From the NCBI GenBank assembly GCA_000416275.1, contig ASZJ01000072.1:1-37737 (forward strand): a DNA stretch of 37,737 nt, written 5' to 3'. This document shows positions 1 to 8,980 of this stretch, piece by piece. The translations under genes were made by a program, and so were the position numbers. Under the pieces are notes generated by a model, which had not been told where the DNA came from, made no database searches, and saw only the letters and a program-made list of their open reading frames with translations. Positions within the stretch are counted from its first letter, which is position 1, and the number at the start of each line of letters is the position of its first letter. This DNA is from Osedax symbiont Rs1 (GTDB taxonomy: Bacteria > Pseudomonadota > Gammaproteobacteria > Pseudomonadales > Balneatricaceae).

Positions 1-55
1 ACCTAAAAAAGCCATGGTAAGATAACCTTATCATTCGCTGCTATGACTTAAACCT

Positions 56-1671
56 TTGAAAAAACTCCCTACTTTACCTGATATTCCAGAAAGTGAACAA
101 ACTCCGGTAGTCAAAAGCTTACTACTGATAGTAGAGCAATGCTTTCAAAGTATTCAGCAGCAAGCCGAAGAGATCGAGCTGCTCAAAGATGAAGTGCGCG
201 TACTAAAAAAGCAGAAAAAACGGCCCACTTTCAAACCAAGTAACTTGGACAAAGAAACAGATAAATCGACGGGCGATGATTCAGTATCGACAGAAAACAA
301 AAAGCGGCCAGGCTCAAAGAAACGCTCTAAAAATGTGAATCTAACTATCCATGACGATCAAGTGGTTCAACCGCAAGACGGTATCCCTCCAGGAGCTCGC
401 TTTAAAGGATACCGGGATTTTATTGTTCAGGAGTTGGTCATTGGCACAAAAAACACCCGTTATCGTCTCGCCCGTTATGTCACACCAGACGGCCAAACCC
501 TCACCGCTAAATTACCTAAAGAATTGAACGGGCTGCATTACGGTCCTTATTTACTCAGCTATGTCCTTTATCAACACCATCACTGTCATGTCACCCAACC
601 TCTATTGCTAGAGCAACTGCGAGAATGGGGGATTGATATCTCCGCCGGTCAAATCAATCGCCTTTTATCCGAGGGAAAATCTCAATTTCATCAGGAAAAG
701 AACGACATTTTAAAAGCGGGTTTAGCTTTGTCCGATTATGTCACTGTTGACGATTCAGGTGCTCGCCATAAAGGGGTCAACGGTTATGTCACTCAAATAG
801 GCAACGAGTATTTTGCTTGGTTTGAATCGACAGGCTCTAAGAGTAGGGTTAATTTTTTGGAATTGCTCTGTGCGGGGGATAAAAGTTATCGTATTAATCA
901 TCACGCTGAGTCTTACTGGGTAGATCAAAAATTACCGCATGTCCCACTAAAGCTTCTCTTAGAGAGTGGCTTGTCGCATTTTGCTAATGCCCTGCGTTGG
1001 GAGGAGCATCTTGATGAGCAGGGAATCAACTCGGCGCGCCACCGTCGTATTGCGACGGAAGGCGCTTTACTTGGTAATGTGCAGCATCAAAACCGGTGCC
1101 AGAACTTAGTCATACTCAGTGACGGGGCGGGTCAGTTCAATATTCTGCAGCACGCATTGTGCTGGATTCATACTGAGCGTTTGGTACACACAATGCTGCC
1201 GTTAAACGAATGGCACCGAGAGGATATAGCGAAAGTACGCGGTGAAATTTGGGATTTATAATCGAGGCCTAAAAACGTATAAAGTCCAGCCAGGTTCCGA
1301 TCAGAAAGCCGCGCTGGAGACTTTTTTTGACGAGATTTTTACGCAGCGAACACGTTATGAGTCTTTAAACCAATTGCTCAAGCGGATCTACAAAAACAAA
1401 GCGAAATTACTGCGAGTATTAGCACGTCCTGAAATTCCCTTACATACCAATGGTAGTGAAACAGATATCAGGGATTTCGTAAAAAGAGAAAGATCAGTGG
1501 AGGTACTGCAGTGATGTTGGAAGAGAGTGCCGAGATACATTTTCCAGTCTAAAAAAGACTTGTCGAAAGCTTGGTGTGTCATTTTGGGACTATATATTGG
1601 ATAGAAATTCTGGGATTGGGGATATCCCCCCATTGGCAGAATTAATTCGTCGAGAAGTAGCCGCTGACTAG
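56..1671 (+). pseudogene. IS66 transposase, frameshifted copy
   Basis: This is a degraded copy of the transposase that is intact at 15525-17141. It starts at the same TTG (56). The first 401 codons match exactly, then one extra A near 1260 ends the frame. Two further 1-nt losses follow: one A in the A-run at 1481-1485 and one C at about 1506/1507. The middle part survives as a separate open frame (1242-1514). The conserved first and second acidic residues of the DDE core lie in the first fragment and the glutamate region in the second, so it is unlikely to be active alone. I see no substitutions against the intact copy. That suggests either very recent decay or base-calling indels. Confidence 0.9.
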
Positions 1672-1700
1672 GGCTTTAATTGGCGTAAGCTATAGTAGAT

Positions 1701-1724
1701 TGCCCCGTGTTATTGAGAAGTTAC
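1701..1724 (+). repeat. Right terminal inverted repeat of left IS66 copy
   Basis: These 24 bases are identical to the right end of the intact IS at 17171-17194. They are complementary, with one mismatch, to its left end at 15248-15271. They mark where the element stops; sequence similarity between the two copies ends here. Confidence 0.9.
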
Positions 1725-1783
1725 ATTACAACTTCTTAACTTATTGAAATTAAACGCTTTGTTTGATAGTCGCCAAGTTGAGC

Positions 1784-1805
1784 GGAGTATGATGGTCAAT
1801 CAGGA
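1784..1805 (+). repeat. 22-bp dispersed repeat, copy 1
   Basis: This stretch (begins ggagtatgatgg, ends caatcagga) recurs exactly at 18346-18367. It also resembles, at about 19 of 22 positions, the right terminal inverted repeat of the elements in the array at the window end (for example 37227-37249). It may be an isolated end of a related miniature element. Confidence 0.6.
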
Positions 1806-1859
1806 TAGCTTATGCCGTGTAGTGCAGTCACTAATGCAGATAATTTGCAGAGAAATAAG

Positions 1860-2804
1860 ATGAAAAAAATGAAGGCTGTTGGCTACTTAGAATCTAAGAC
1901 GATAGATCAACACGACGCACTCTTAGATATTCAGTTGCCTATTCCCACTGCGACGGATCGAGACCTCTGAGTCAAGGTCAGCGCGATTTCGGTAAATCCT
2001 GTCGATCCTAAAATACGTATGCGGGCGCAGCCCAGTGCCGGGGAGTATAAAGTGTTAGGCTGGGATGCGGTGGGTGAAGTGTCCGCTATCGGTGAAAATG
2101 TCAGTGGTTTTAAAGTGGGGGATAAGGTTTGGTACGCCGGGGATATCACTAGGGCTGGAGCAAATTCTGAGTATCACTTAGTCGATGAGCGAATTGTCGG
2201 TAAGCAACCGGCAAGCTTGTCGAATATGCACGCTGCGGTGCGGTTGTTAATTATCGGCGCCGCTGGAGGAGTGGGATCGATTTTAAGTCAGCTGGCTCTG
2301 GCCTTAACCAATGCCACGGTGATCGGCACCGCCTCGCGCAAGGAGAGTAAAGAGTGGCTCAAAGGTTTAGCCCTCGACTATGTTATCGATCACTCCAAGC
2401 CCTTGTCACAGGAGTTGGCCAGAATTGGGATTGAGGATGTTACGCATGTCATCAGCTTAACTCATACCGATAGTCACTATGCTGAAATTGTTAAAGTGCT
2501 GGCCCCACAAGGGCAATTAGCTTTAATTGATGATCCAAAAATACCGCTAGATATTATGCAGCTAAAACTTAAATCTATCTCTTTGCACTGGGAGTTGATG
2601 TTTACTAAATCAATGTTCAAAACTGCAGATATGCACAGCCAAGGTCAGTTGCTAAATGCGGTTTCCGCGATGGTCGATCAAGGTAAAATAGTGAGCACAT
2701 TAGCTGAGCATTACGGGCTAATCAATGCCGAAAACTTGAAAAAAGCCCATGCTTTTATCGAGTCGGGCAAGGCGATAGGAAAAGTGGTATTAGCAGGCTT
2801 CTAG
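1860..2804 (+). pseudogene. Zinc-binding alcohol dehydrogenase / quinone oxidoreductase family gene, decayed
   Basis: Read from the ATG at 1860, the frame gives a normal MDR-family N-terminus up to an in-frame TGA at 1968-1970 (codon 37). The same frame then continues to 2804 with family sequence: SVNPVD at the front, GWDAVGEV, the Rossmann loop IIGAAGGVGS, and TTHTDSHYAEIV/LIDDP and SLHWELMFT-like blocks. The stop sits where relatives have Leu (DL-stop-VKV). A second lesion is likely: PASLS runs almost directly into the Rossmann segment, so about 30 residues (the usual AALPLTSITAWE region) appear deleted in frame. An alternative start at 2019 would give 261 aa without a complete GroES-like domain. 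The family uses NAD(P)H to reduce quinones or enones. I judge it non-functional. It lies just inside the left IS66 copy. Confidence 0.82.
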
Positions 2805-2810
2805 CCGTTA

Positions 2811-2873
2811 AACTTTCTAACTTTCTAACTTTCTAACTTTCTAACTTTCTAACTTTCCAACTTCTAACTTTGG
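2811..2873 (+). repeat. 8-bp microsatellite (aactttct)n
   Basis: Five perfect aactttct units (2811-2850) are followed by three imperfect units up to 2873. The tract lies between the convergent ends of the oxidoreductase pseudogene and the amidohydrolase gene. It is not in a coding frame of either, so length change here should be neutral. Confidence 0.92.
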
Positions 2874-2880
2874 AACACCA

Positions 2881-2897
2881 CCCCAGCTCGACTGGGG
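2881..2897. terminator. Short hairpin between convergent genes
   Basis: CCCCAG, a 5-nt loop and CTGGGG form a perfect 6-bp GC-rich stem, 19 bp past the stop of the minus-strand amidohydrolase gene. No clear U-run follows on the minus strand, so a role as terminator of the F420 operon is tentative. Confidence 0.35.
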
Positions 2898-2915
2898 AGG
2901 TTATCAATCCAAAAG

Positions 2916-4148
2916 CTATGCTTGCGCTTGTAATAACACCGCTTGAATCAGTACGTTGCAGCCTGCTTCTAAGTCAGCAGGATCAGCATTTTCTGCCTCG
3001 TTGTGGCTGATACCATTTTCGCAAGGTACGAAGACCATTGCTGTTGGCGCAACCCTGGAGATATAACAGGCGTCGTGACCCGCACCGCTGACTATGTCCC
3101 GATGACTATAGCCCGCAAGAGATGCTGCCTCCCGAACGGAGTCGACACAGGCCTTATTGAAGGGTACAGGTGGCGAGTACCAAATTTCTGTAAACTCCAT
3201 TTCTAGCCCTAGTTCACTGGATACTTGCTCGGCAAATTCACGCAGCGCTACATCCATGTTAGCCAGTACTTTATCATCGGGATGTCTAAAATCTACGCTG
3301 AAAAATACTTCGCCGGGAATCACGTTTCTCGAGTTGGGAAACACTTGCAATAAGCCGACTGTTGCACAGGCCAACGGTGCGTTGGCTAAGCCAATCTTGT
3401 TGACTTGATCAACAATCCGTGCCGCTCCCAGCAAAGCGTCTTTGCGAGTCGCCATCGGGGTTGGTCCGGCATGGGCCTCTTGACCCGTCAGAGTGACTTC
3501 ATACCAGCGCTGTCCCTGGGCATCGGTGACGACGCCAATGGTTTTTTCTTCCTGCTCAAGAATTGGTCCCTGTTCAATATGTGCTTCAAAAAAAGCTTTG
3601 AACTCTCGATTGCCGACCTCTAGAGGACCATCGTAGCCAATGCGCTGCAATTCCTCACCCATAGTTTTACCGTCTAAATCGGCGCGTGATAAACCGTATT
3701 CAAGATCAAAAACACCGGCAAAGACCCCGGATGCTACCATCGCTGGTGGGAAGCGAGAGCCCTCTTCATTGGTCCAAACTGACGCCTCTATCGGATGTGT
3801 AGTTTGGATGTTGTGATCGTTTAAGGCGCGAATCACTTCTAATCCAGCCAGTACTCCATAGATACCGTCAAACTTGCCGCCGGTCGGTTGAGTGTCGAGG
3901 TGGCTACCCATCACTACCGGAGGTAGCGAATTGTCTAAGCCTGGACGGCGGGCAAAGATGTTACCCATTTTATCGACACTAACGGTACAGCCAGCTTCTT
4001 CGCACCAGCTGACAAATAGGTCGCGACTTTCTCTGTCTAAATCGGTGAGTGCTAAACGACACACACCTCCCTTGGCAGTGGCGCCAATTTTGCCCATTTC
4101 CATCAGACTGTCCCACAGTCTCTGGCCATTTACTTTTACATTTTTCAT
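2916..4148 (-). CDS. M20-family Zn-dependent amidohydrolase (N-carbamoyl amino acid hydrolase / allantoate amidohydrolase / beta-ureidopropionase type)
   Basis: This 410-aa protein has the usual length for the HyuC/AllC/PydC-like hydantoinase/carbamoylase amidase family. These enzymes cleave N-carbamoyl or ureido groups, releasing CO2 and ammonia. Visible metal-site blocks: GSHLDT (His83), GGKFDG (Asp94), WTNEEGSRF (Glu128/129), EAHIEQGP (His190) and the C-terminal ISHNEAE histidine. The dimerisation-domain block QEAHAGPTPM is also present. I chose the ATG at 4148 because AGGAG sits 7 nt upstream; an upstream in-frame extension reaches 4214 but has no ribosome site. It is the last gene of the F420 series, 202 bp after the LLM oxidoreductase. 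This context suggests a ureido or hydantoin-type substrate, possibly N-carbamoyl-beta-alanine. Exact substrate cannot be read from sequence. Confidence 0.9.
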   Translation of the reverse strand: MKNVKVNGQRLWDSLMEMGKIGATAKGGVCRLALTDLDRESRDLFVSWCEEAGCTVSVDKMGNIFARRPGLDNSLPPVVMGSHLDTQPTGGKFDGIYGVLAGLEVIRALNDHNIQTTHPIEASVWTNEEGSRFPPAMVASGVFAGVFDLEYGLSRADLDGKTMGEELQRIGYDGPLEVGNREFKAFFEAHIEQGPILEQEEKTIGVVTDAQGQRWYEVTLTGQEAHAGPTPMATRKDALLGAARIVDQVNKIGLANAPLACATVGLLQVFPNSRNVIPGEVFFSVDFRHPDDKVLANMDVALREFAEQVSSELGLEMEFTEIWYSPPVPFNKACVDSVREAASLAGYSHRDIVSGAGHDACYISRVAPTAMVFVPCENGISHNEAENADPADLEAGCNVLIQAVLLQAQA

Positions 4149-4350
4149 TGTCTGACTCCTATTCATGGATTCGCTTAGTCCGTGTAAATTAGTCCGTGCA
4201 ATTAGCCCGAACAATTAATTGCCAGCTCTGCTGGCGATTAATGCCGACTACGAGTGCTGTCAGAGGTTGATTTAGCACCATTAGCTGCGGTGGTTGGTAG
4301 CTATTGGTGCCAATCCTGATTGCTTGTATGACTCGGGTCGGCGCTGCTGA

Positions 4351-5352
4351 CTAGCGAAAAGCAGGAATGATCTTGGTGGCATAATCCGCGATGATTTGCT
4401 CTTCTTCGCCGCTGTCTAAGTAGATGTTAAATTGTGTGGTACCAACATCTTGCAGCGCTTTGATTTTTTCAATGTGTGCATCCGGCTCACCTAGTACACT
4501 AAAACTATCGATGATCTCGTCACTGATGAAATCTAGGTACGGGTTGTCACTTTGGCCGTGCTTGGAGTAATCATAGCCTTTGCGCTGTTCTATATAGTTG
4601 GTCAAACTCTCGGGAACTAGGCCGGAATGCGCGCCGTATTTTTCAACAATATCAGCGACGTGGTTACCGACCATGGCTGGGAACCAACGCGTAGCATCAC
4701 GACATTTAGTCATGTCACCCATGTAGGCGGGAGCAGAGGCGATGATTTGGAAGTCAGACATATCGCGGCCCGCTTCTTTACCGGCGTTGAGAGCTTGCTC
4801 GGCAAACCATTTGACCAGTGAGGGGTCGGCAATTTGTAAGATCACGCCATCGCCGACTTGGCCGGCAGTTTTTAGTGCCTTAGGGCCATAAGCGCCGATA
4901 TATATCGGCAGTTCATAACCGTCTGCCCAGGGGAATTTTACCGGTTCTGGGCTCTCTCCATAAGTGACTTCATCACCGCGAACCATCGCTTTTACTTTCT
5001 CGGTGAATTCCGCGACTCGCGCTAAGTTAGCCGGCTTCTTGCCCATCACTCGCATCGCGCTGTCACCGCGACCTAAACCTACCACAAATCGGCCGTTGCT
5101 CTGCTTAGCTAAACTGCCGAATAAGCTGGCAGCAACTGACCAATCTCGTGAATTTGGATTGGTTACACATGGGCCAAATTTCATTTTGCTGGTGTGTTCC
5201 ATGCACATCGCAATGGCGGGGTAGCACTCGCGCCATAGTACGTGAGAATCGTAAAACCAACAGTGGGAGAAGCCTGCAGCCTCCGCTTGTCTGACTAAGT
5301 TGCGGGCGCGCTGTGGTTCTACAAATCCTTTAAAAGTAATACCAAAATCCAT
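4351..5352 (-). CDS. LLM-class F420-dependent oxidoreductase
   Basis: The 333-aa single-domain protein has the bacterial luciferase-like TIM-barrel fold. It begins MDFGITFKGF and carries ARNLVRQAEAAGFSHCWFYDSH, GPCVTNPNSRD, FVVGLGRGDSAMRVMG and LPIYIGAYGPKALKTAGQVGDGVI blocks, typical of methylenetetrahydromethanopterin-reductase-like F420 enzymes. From memory it best fits the NCBIfam group TIGR03842, whose proteobacterial members often sit beside hydantoinase or dihydropyrimidinase genes. A good ribosome site (AGGAG, 6 nt before ATG) supports the start. F420H2 is presumably supplied by npdG and the cof genes upstream. The substrate is unknown; the adjoining carbamoylase suggests a cyclic ureide or pyrimidine, which is an inference. 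FMN use instead of F420 is possible in LLM proteins, but the neighbourhood argues against it. Confidence 0.9.
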   Translation of the reverse strand: MDFGITFKGFVEPQRARNLVRQAEAAGFSHCWFYDSHVLWRECYPAIAMCMEHTSKMKFGPCVTNPNSRDWSVAASLFGSLAKQSNGRFVVGLGRGDSAMRVMGKKPANLARVAEFTEKVKAMVRGDEVTYGESPEPVKFPWADGYELPIYIGAYGPKALKTAGQVGDGVILQIADPSLVKWFAEQALNAGKEAGRDMSDFQIIASAPAYMGDMTKCRDATRWFPAMVGNHVADIVEKYGAHSGLVPESLTNYIEQRKGYDYSKHGQSDNPYLDFISDEIIDSFSVLGEPDAHIEKIKALQDVGTTQFNIYLDSGEEEQIIADYATKIIPAFR

Positions 5353-5491
5353 ACTGAACTCCTGAGATTGCTCTCTATTTATAACTCCAACCTGTGCATC
5401 TATCGGCGCTTTACTTCGGTAACTAGGCCTGTTGTAAGTGGCTTAGTGGGTCGATAAAATCACTGATAGTCACAGCTTCAAGTTGTTGTGA

Positions 5492-5529
5492 GAAGTTAAC
5501 CACAAGGCCTAAGGCGATTAGTTAACTTC
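5492..5529. promoter_or_regulatory. Inverted repeat upstream of the LLM oxidoreductase
   Basis: GAAGTTAAC and GTTAACTTC form a perfect 9-bp inverted repeat separated by 20 nt, in the 205-bp gap between npdG and the LLM gene. It could be an operator for an internal promoter or an RNA stem; no protein family is suggested by the sequence. Confidence 0.4.
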
Positions 5530-5557
5530 GAGACAAAATTATTTTTATACGGGTCAA

Positions 5558-6241
5558 TTAATGATCGGGTGCCCAGATTTTGATACCGGCGTGAGAAAAG
5601 GGCACCTTTTTGGAAATGTTCAGACGTATCAGCATCGGCGTAATAGCCTCCACACAGCGGGCATTCACTGCGGGACCGACGTTGTAAGCGCTTACTTGCA
5701 GGCGCTCAATCAAGCTAATCACTTGGTTTTTGGCCTCTAGTGAATTGCCGCACACCAAAATATCGCAGTTGATTGACTGCTCTAACTTGTTGAGAGTTGC
5801 CGCGGATACATTATGCAGGGCGCCAACTACTGGAATGTTTTCTCCCAATAGCGCTTGAGCCGCTTCGGTGGCAGAACCTTCTGCCGGCATGTCGACAGCC
5901 TTTGGATCGCCATCTTTAAGTGGCACCACAATATCAATTAAAATTTTATTGGATAACGCACCTTTTAATGCAGTTAAGGTGGCGTTATGGGCACTGTAGG
6001 GCACCGCTAAAAGCACCATCTGCTCGGCACTATGTACAGCAGCGTCATTATCGGCACCGCTAATTACGCCCAAGTTTTTAATCGTATCCATAGCACTGAG
6101 CTGTTGATTGAGCTCAGCTGCAATACTGCAGGCGCGCTCTTCGTCTCTTGAACCTATCACAACATCTACACCTGCCACCGCAAAACGCAGTGCCAAGCCT
6201 TTACCTTGGGGACCAGTGCCGCCGAGAATAGCAATCTTCAT
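5558..6241 (-). CDS. npdG: F420H2:NADP+ oxidoreductase (NADPH-dependent F420 reductase)
   Basis: The 227-aa protein transfers hydride between NADP(H) and F420, providing F420H2 to F420-dependent enzymes. The N-terminal Rossmann fold is clear: [21 protein letters not shown], with the glycine-rich turn at residues 8-14 and GSRDEERA at the end of the second strand, where the arginine fits NADP selectivity. [10 protein letters not shown] and ILIDIVVPL follow, then [13 protein letters not shown] and the C-terminal [13 protein letters not shown] helix typical of the NpdG/Fno family. Length matches the family. An AGGAA ribosome site precedes ATG. It is separated from cofE by a MITE-like repeat (6261-6422) and lies directly upstream of the LLM oxidoreductase, its likely electron acceptor partner. 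Confidence 0.93.
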   Translation of the reverse strand: MKIAILGGTGPQGKGLALRFAVAGVDVVIGSRDEERACSIAAELNQQLSAMDTIKNLGVISGADNDAAVHSAEQMVLLAVPYSAHNATLTALKGALSNKILIDIVVPLKDGDPKAVDMPAEGSATEAAQALLGENIPVVGALHNVSAATLNKLEQSINCDILVCGNSLEAKNQVISLIERLQVSAYNVGPAVNARCVEAITPMLIRLNISKKVPFSHAGIKIWAPDH

Positions 6242-6260
6242 TTGATGTTCCTTAATTTAT

Positions 6261-6422
6261 ACCTGAATCAGTGACTTCACAGCACCACATAGCGCCAGCT
6301 CTTGATTCTACAGCGGTTAGAAAAATACCCGCTGAACCTACGGGTGCAGCTAAGATTTTTCAATTCCACTGTAGAACCAATATCTTACACTCAGTATTAA
6401 CTTTGAAGTCACGGATTCAGGT
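6261..6422. repeat. MITE-like repeat family A, full-length copy inside the F420 operon
   Basis: This 162-bp element has terminal inverted repeats: acctgaatcagtgacttcac at the left end is complementary to the right end (ending gtcacggattcaggt) with one mismatch and a one-base offset. It has no coding capacity. Related copies are at 19280-19409, 15219-15247 joined to 17203-17322, 35102-35242, and a fragment at 27500-27517. It sits between cofE and npdG, so its transcript could fold into a long hairpin affecting readthrough or mRNA stability. Confidence 0.8.
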
Positions 6423-6464
6423 GGTGGTTTTTTTATTAAAATAATTGCCCTGGATATAAAAGAT

Positions 6465-7289
6465 CTATTTAAATAAATCTTCGCCCGTGGGTCTGATTAA
6501 CTCCTGAGCACTGCTTGCTCTAGGTGTCCATTGCACTCCTGAAAAAACCAGGACTGGTTTTTTACCTTCTTTACTCATTAACAGCCCCGATGCAGCGGCA
6601 AGTTCATCAGCGAGCGCGGGTACTGTCACTTTCAGCTCGCGTCCATAGGCATCGGTTTCACCGGCCATATCAACTTTGGCGGGGACCTTGGCTAAACCGA
6701 TAGCGACATTGACCAGGCCCATCCGCCAAGGTCGGCCGAAGGTGTCGGTAATTACCACGCCCAATTTCTTGCCTGTCGCTTGTTCAAGGGCTGCGCATAT
6801 GGATCTGGCGCTGGCATCAGGGTCTTTAGGTAGTAAAATGACATGGTTTTGCTGGTCTACATTAGATTCATCGACGGCGGCATTCGCGCAGATAAAGCCC
6901 AATCTGTGCTTGGCGATGATCAAGCCTTCATCTTGATCTGCGCGCTTACTGGTTCTGACTATTTGGCTAGATTCTCTAAGTACTGTTTCTACCTTGGCTG
7001 GATCTTTGTTGAGCTTTTTGGCGATTTCAAGGGCCTCTGCAGAAGGCGTGACAGTGGCTAGATCAACAATTTGCCCCTCCGCTTTAGAGACGACTTTGTG
7101 AGCGATCACTAAAATATCGCCGTGCGCTAGTGGCAGTTGCATATTTTTCAGCGCAATCAGTATTTCAGCCGCTAAATCGTCACCGGGTTTAATGTCAGGT
7201 ATGCCAGTGACCGCTTGAATGTGGATGCTCTGTCGATCAGTGTGCTGGTCAGTTGTCGGTTCGCTGCTGGCTGTGCTTGCTTGGTTCAT
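6465..7289 (-). CDS. cofE: Coenzyme F420-0:L-glutamate ligase
   Basis: CofE adds gamma-linked glutamates to F420-0 using GTP. The 274-aa protein shows the family blocks: GIPDIKPGDDLA, GDILVIAHKVVSKAEG, the GLIIAKHRLGFICANAAVDESNV segment, and ITDTFGRPWRMG with NVAIG, GRELKVTVPALADELAAASGL at the core. It lacks the C-terminal FMN nitroreductase-like domain fused in mycobacterial FbiB, and ends PTGEDLF as stand-alone CofE proteins do. The first 25 or so residues (Ser/Thr/Gln-rich) are an extension; no better internal start is obvious. It follows cofC by 9 nt with AGGA near the start, so the two are co-transcribed. Confidence 0.94.
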   Translation of the reverse strand: MNQASTASSEPTTDQHTDRQSIHIQAVTGIPDIKPGDDLAAEILIALKNMQLPLAHGDILVIAHKVVSKAEGQIVDLATVTPSAEALEIAKKLNKDPAKVETVLRESSQIVRTSKRADQDEGLIIAKHRLGFICANAAVDESNVDQQNHVILLPKDPDASARSICAALEQATGKKLGVVITDTFGRPWRMGLVNVAIGLAKVPAKVDMAGETDAYGRELKVTVPALADELAAASGLLMSKEGKKPVLVFSGVQWTPRASSAQELIRPTGEDLFK

Positions 7290-7298
7290 CAGTGTGTC

Positions 7299-7949
7299 CT
7301 AAATAAGGTTCGCTTTACTAAGAGATGGCGAGGTCATGGAACGGGTCAGTTGCGCAATATGACCAGCACTGAGTTGTGCTAAGTCGGTCGCGGTGTCTAA
7401 ATCAATAGCTAGTTCAGGGAGCGACAGCTGTAGGCAGGAGATACCTTGTTGGCGGGCACTCTCAAGATGAAGATTGGCGGAATTTCGCCCATAGCTAAAA
7501 GTGATGACATCGGGTGGTGAGCTGATTAAGGCGTTGCTGCCACCATCTTGCGACGCGCAAATAACGATCGACTGGGCAGCGCGTGGCGCGCTAACTAACT
7601 GCGAAAACTCGGCTAGATTGAGAGTGATAATATCTGCAGGTAAAATTAGCATGCTGTCGTATCCCAAGTGCGTACAGTGTTGTGCAGCAGATGACACGGC
7701 ATGATTTAAGCCCTGGGCTGGCTCCTCCAATAACACTGCAGCTTGATACCCTTTGGCGATAGCGGCGATGCTTTGGCAGGGGGTGACTACCAGTATGTCA
7801 ATATCGGCAAAGTGGCGGCTTAAAAAGGCCAAGGTTTTATGCAGCAAATTAATCGCCACCGACTGTCGCTGATTTGGCGCCAAGACCTGGCTCAACCGCT
7901 GCTTGGACAGCAGTGGATCTTTCATGGGGATGACGATGCACAAACTCAT
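7299..7949 (-). CDS. cofC: 2-phospho-L-lactate (or PEP / 3-phosphoglycerate) guanylyltransferase
   Basis: CofC activates a three-carbon phospho-acid with GTP, giving the guanylated donor used by CofD. The 216-aa protein has the nucleotidyltransferase N-terminus IVIPMKDPLLSKQRLS, in the position of the family VPVKP..AKSRL motif. GLNHAVSSAA and ILPADIITL follow as the nucleotide and metal-binding turns, with the late FSYGRNSANLHLESA block characteristic of CofC/FbiD. The start overlaps the cofD stop by 4 nt (ATGA), indicating translational coupling. Whether the substrate is 2-phospholactate, PEP or 3-phospho-D-glycerate cannot be decided here. The locus has no dehydro-F420-0 reductase domain, which bears on that question. 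Confidence 0.92.
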   Translation of the reverse strand: MSLCIVIPMKDPLLSKQRLSQVLAPNQRQSVAINLLHKTLAFLSRHFADIDILVVTPCQSIAAIAKGYQAAVLLEEPAQGLNHAVSSAAQHCTHLGYDSMLILPADIITLNLAEFSQLVSAPRAAQSIVICASQDGGSNALISSPPDVITFSYGRNSANLHLESARQQGISCLQLSLPELAIDLDTATDLAQLSAGHIAQLTRSMTSPSLSKANLI

Positions 7950-8980
7950 ATGCTGGCTCGCACTGCGTCTAAGCTCTGTTGATCGCTCGGCACGGCTGCT
8001 GCAGTTGTTTCTGCCAGAGTTTCCGTTAGCTTTTTTTGCATGGCATTGCGCAGGGCAACCGTGATTAGCTCTTCGGCTAAACGCACTTTATCGGCGCGGT
8101 TATCCATCAAAGTATTAGTCAGATAAGTATCGATAGCTAGAGCATGAATGCTGTGAGCAAGCTCGGCATCTTGCCGGTCGATGATCAGCAGATCGATCAG
8201 TCCTTGATAGCACTGCGCCACTCCTAGTGAATCACAGCTGATGTCTAGGGCTCTAAGCATTTTATCTGCCGGACCTTTGACCGTTTTACCGGCAATGATC
8301 GGTGATACTGCGACTTTATAAGCTCGACTGGCGACTATCGCCTGACGAATTTCTTGAATCGCTAAAATCGCGCCAATGCTGACGATGGGATTGGAGGGGG
8401 CGAAGACAATTAAATCGGCCTCGGCGATGGCGCTGAGCGCTTCCGGTGTGGCTTTGGCGCTGTCGGCACCGGCAAATACAATTTCTTTGATCTCTGGGGT
8501 GCACTGGTGGCGGACAAAATAGCTCTGGAAGTCTAACCAGCCGAGGTCGGTGTTCAGTTTGGTTTGTACGATATCGTCGGTGGGGAGCAACAAGGGTACT
8601 TTGAGACCAAATTTTTTGGCGATATCAGCGGCAATTTCAGTGGGTCGCTTACCTTGCTTGCGCAAGTTAGTCCGATAAATATGGGTGGCAAAATCTTGAT
8701 CGCCTAAATACATCCAAGTATCAGCGCCTAAGGTTTGTAGGGCATCGAGGGTACGATTACTCTCATCTTTGAGCCCCCAACCCTTTTTTGTATCGATTCT
8801 ATCAGTTAGCGTATAAGTTAGGGTGTCGATGTCGGGCGATACCCACAAACCGTGAATTTCCTGGTCGTCACTAATGTTGCCAATAATGGTTAAGTGCTGC
8901 TCGCAAACGCTGTGCAGTAAGCCCTCTGCCATTTTAGCACCGCCCACTCCGCCAGCTAGTAGCACCACCGAGAAGCTCAT
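7946..8980 (-). CDS. cofD: 2-phospho-L-lactate transferase (F420-0 synthesis)
   Basis: CofD transfers the phospho-three-carbon moiety from the CofC product onto FO to give F420-0 (or its variant). The 344-aa protein starts with SFSVVLLAGGVGGAKMAEGL, the family nucleotide-binding turn. It continues with IIGNISDDQEIHGLWVSPDIDTLTYTL, then WMYLGDQDFATHIYRT and VFAPSNPIVSIGAIL, all diagnostic of CofD/FbiA. The C-terminal 20 residues are Ala/Thr-rich and poorly conserved. The start overlaps the cofH stop by 4 nt, and its own end overlaps cofC by 4 nt, so the three genes form a tight translational unit. Confidence 0.95.
   Translation of the reverse strand: MSFSVVLLAGGVGGAKMAEGLLHSVCEQHLTIIGNISDDQEIHGLWVSPDIDTLTYTLTDRIDTKKGWGLKDESNRTLDALQTLGADTWMYLGDQDFATHIYRTNLRKQGKRPTEIAADIAKKFGLKVPLLLPTDDIVQTKLNTDLGWLDFQSYFVRHQCTPEIKEIVFAGADSAKATPEALSAIAEADLIVFAPSNPIVSIGAILAIQEIRQAIVASRAYKVAVSPIIAGKTVKGPADKMLRALDISCDSLGVAQCYQGLIDLLIIDRQDAELAHSIHALAIDTYLTNTLMDNRADKVRLAEELITVALRNAMQKKLTETLAETTAAAVPSDQQSLDAVRASI

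Larger units (their letters stand above)
1..1724 (+). mobile_element. IS66-family element (ISBst12-like), left copy, 5' end outside window
   Basis: This is the right-hand portion of an IS66-type element. It is collinear with 15470-17194 and, as far as I can compare by eye, identical apart from three single-base indels. Its right terminal inverted repeat (1701-1724) matches that of the intact copy. The left end, about 222 bp, lies before the window. Its orientation is the same as the intact copy, so the two form direct repeats flanking the F420 locus. Any target duplication would begin at 1725 (attacaac) but cannot be checked without the left flank. Confidence 0.93.

Noticed and set aside
1242-1514. 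Programmed frameshifting to join the two transposase frames of the left IS66 copy
   Set aside because: The intact copy has one continuous frame, and three separate indels, not one slip site, separate the two versions.
1968-1970. The in-frame TGA in the oxidoreductase as a selenocysteine codon, given the putative selenate transporter in the window
   Set aside because: Relatives have Leu at this place, not Cys, and a further internal deletion marks the gene as decayed. No supporting hairpin was evident.
2881-2897. A confident intrinsic terminator for the F420 operon
   Set aside because: The stem is only 6 bp and no U-run follows on the minus strand, so it is listed only with low confidence.
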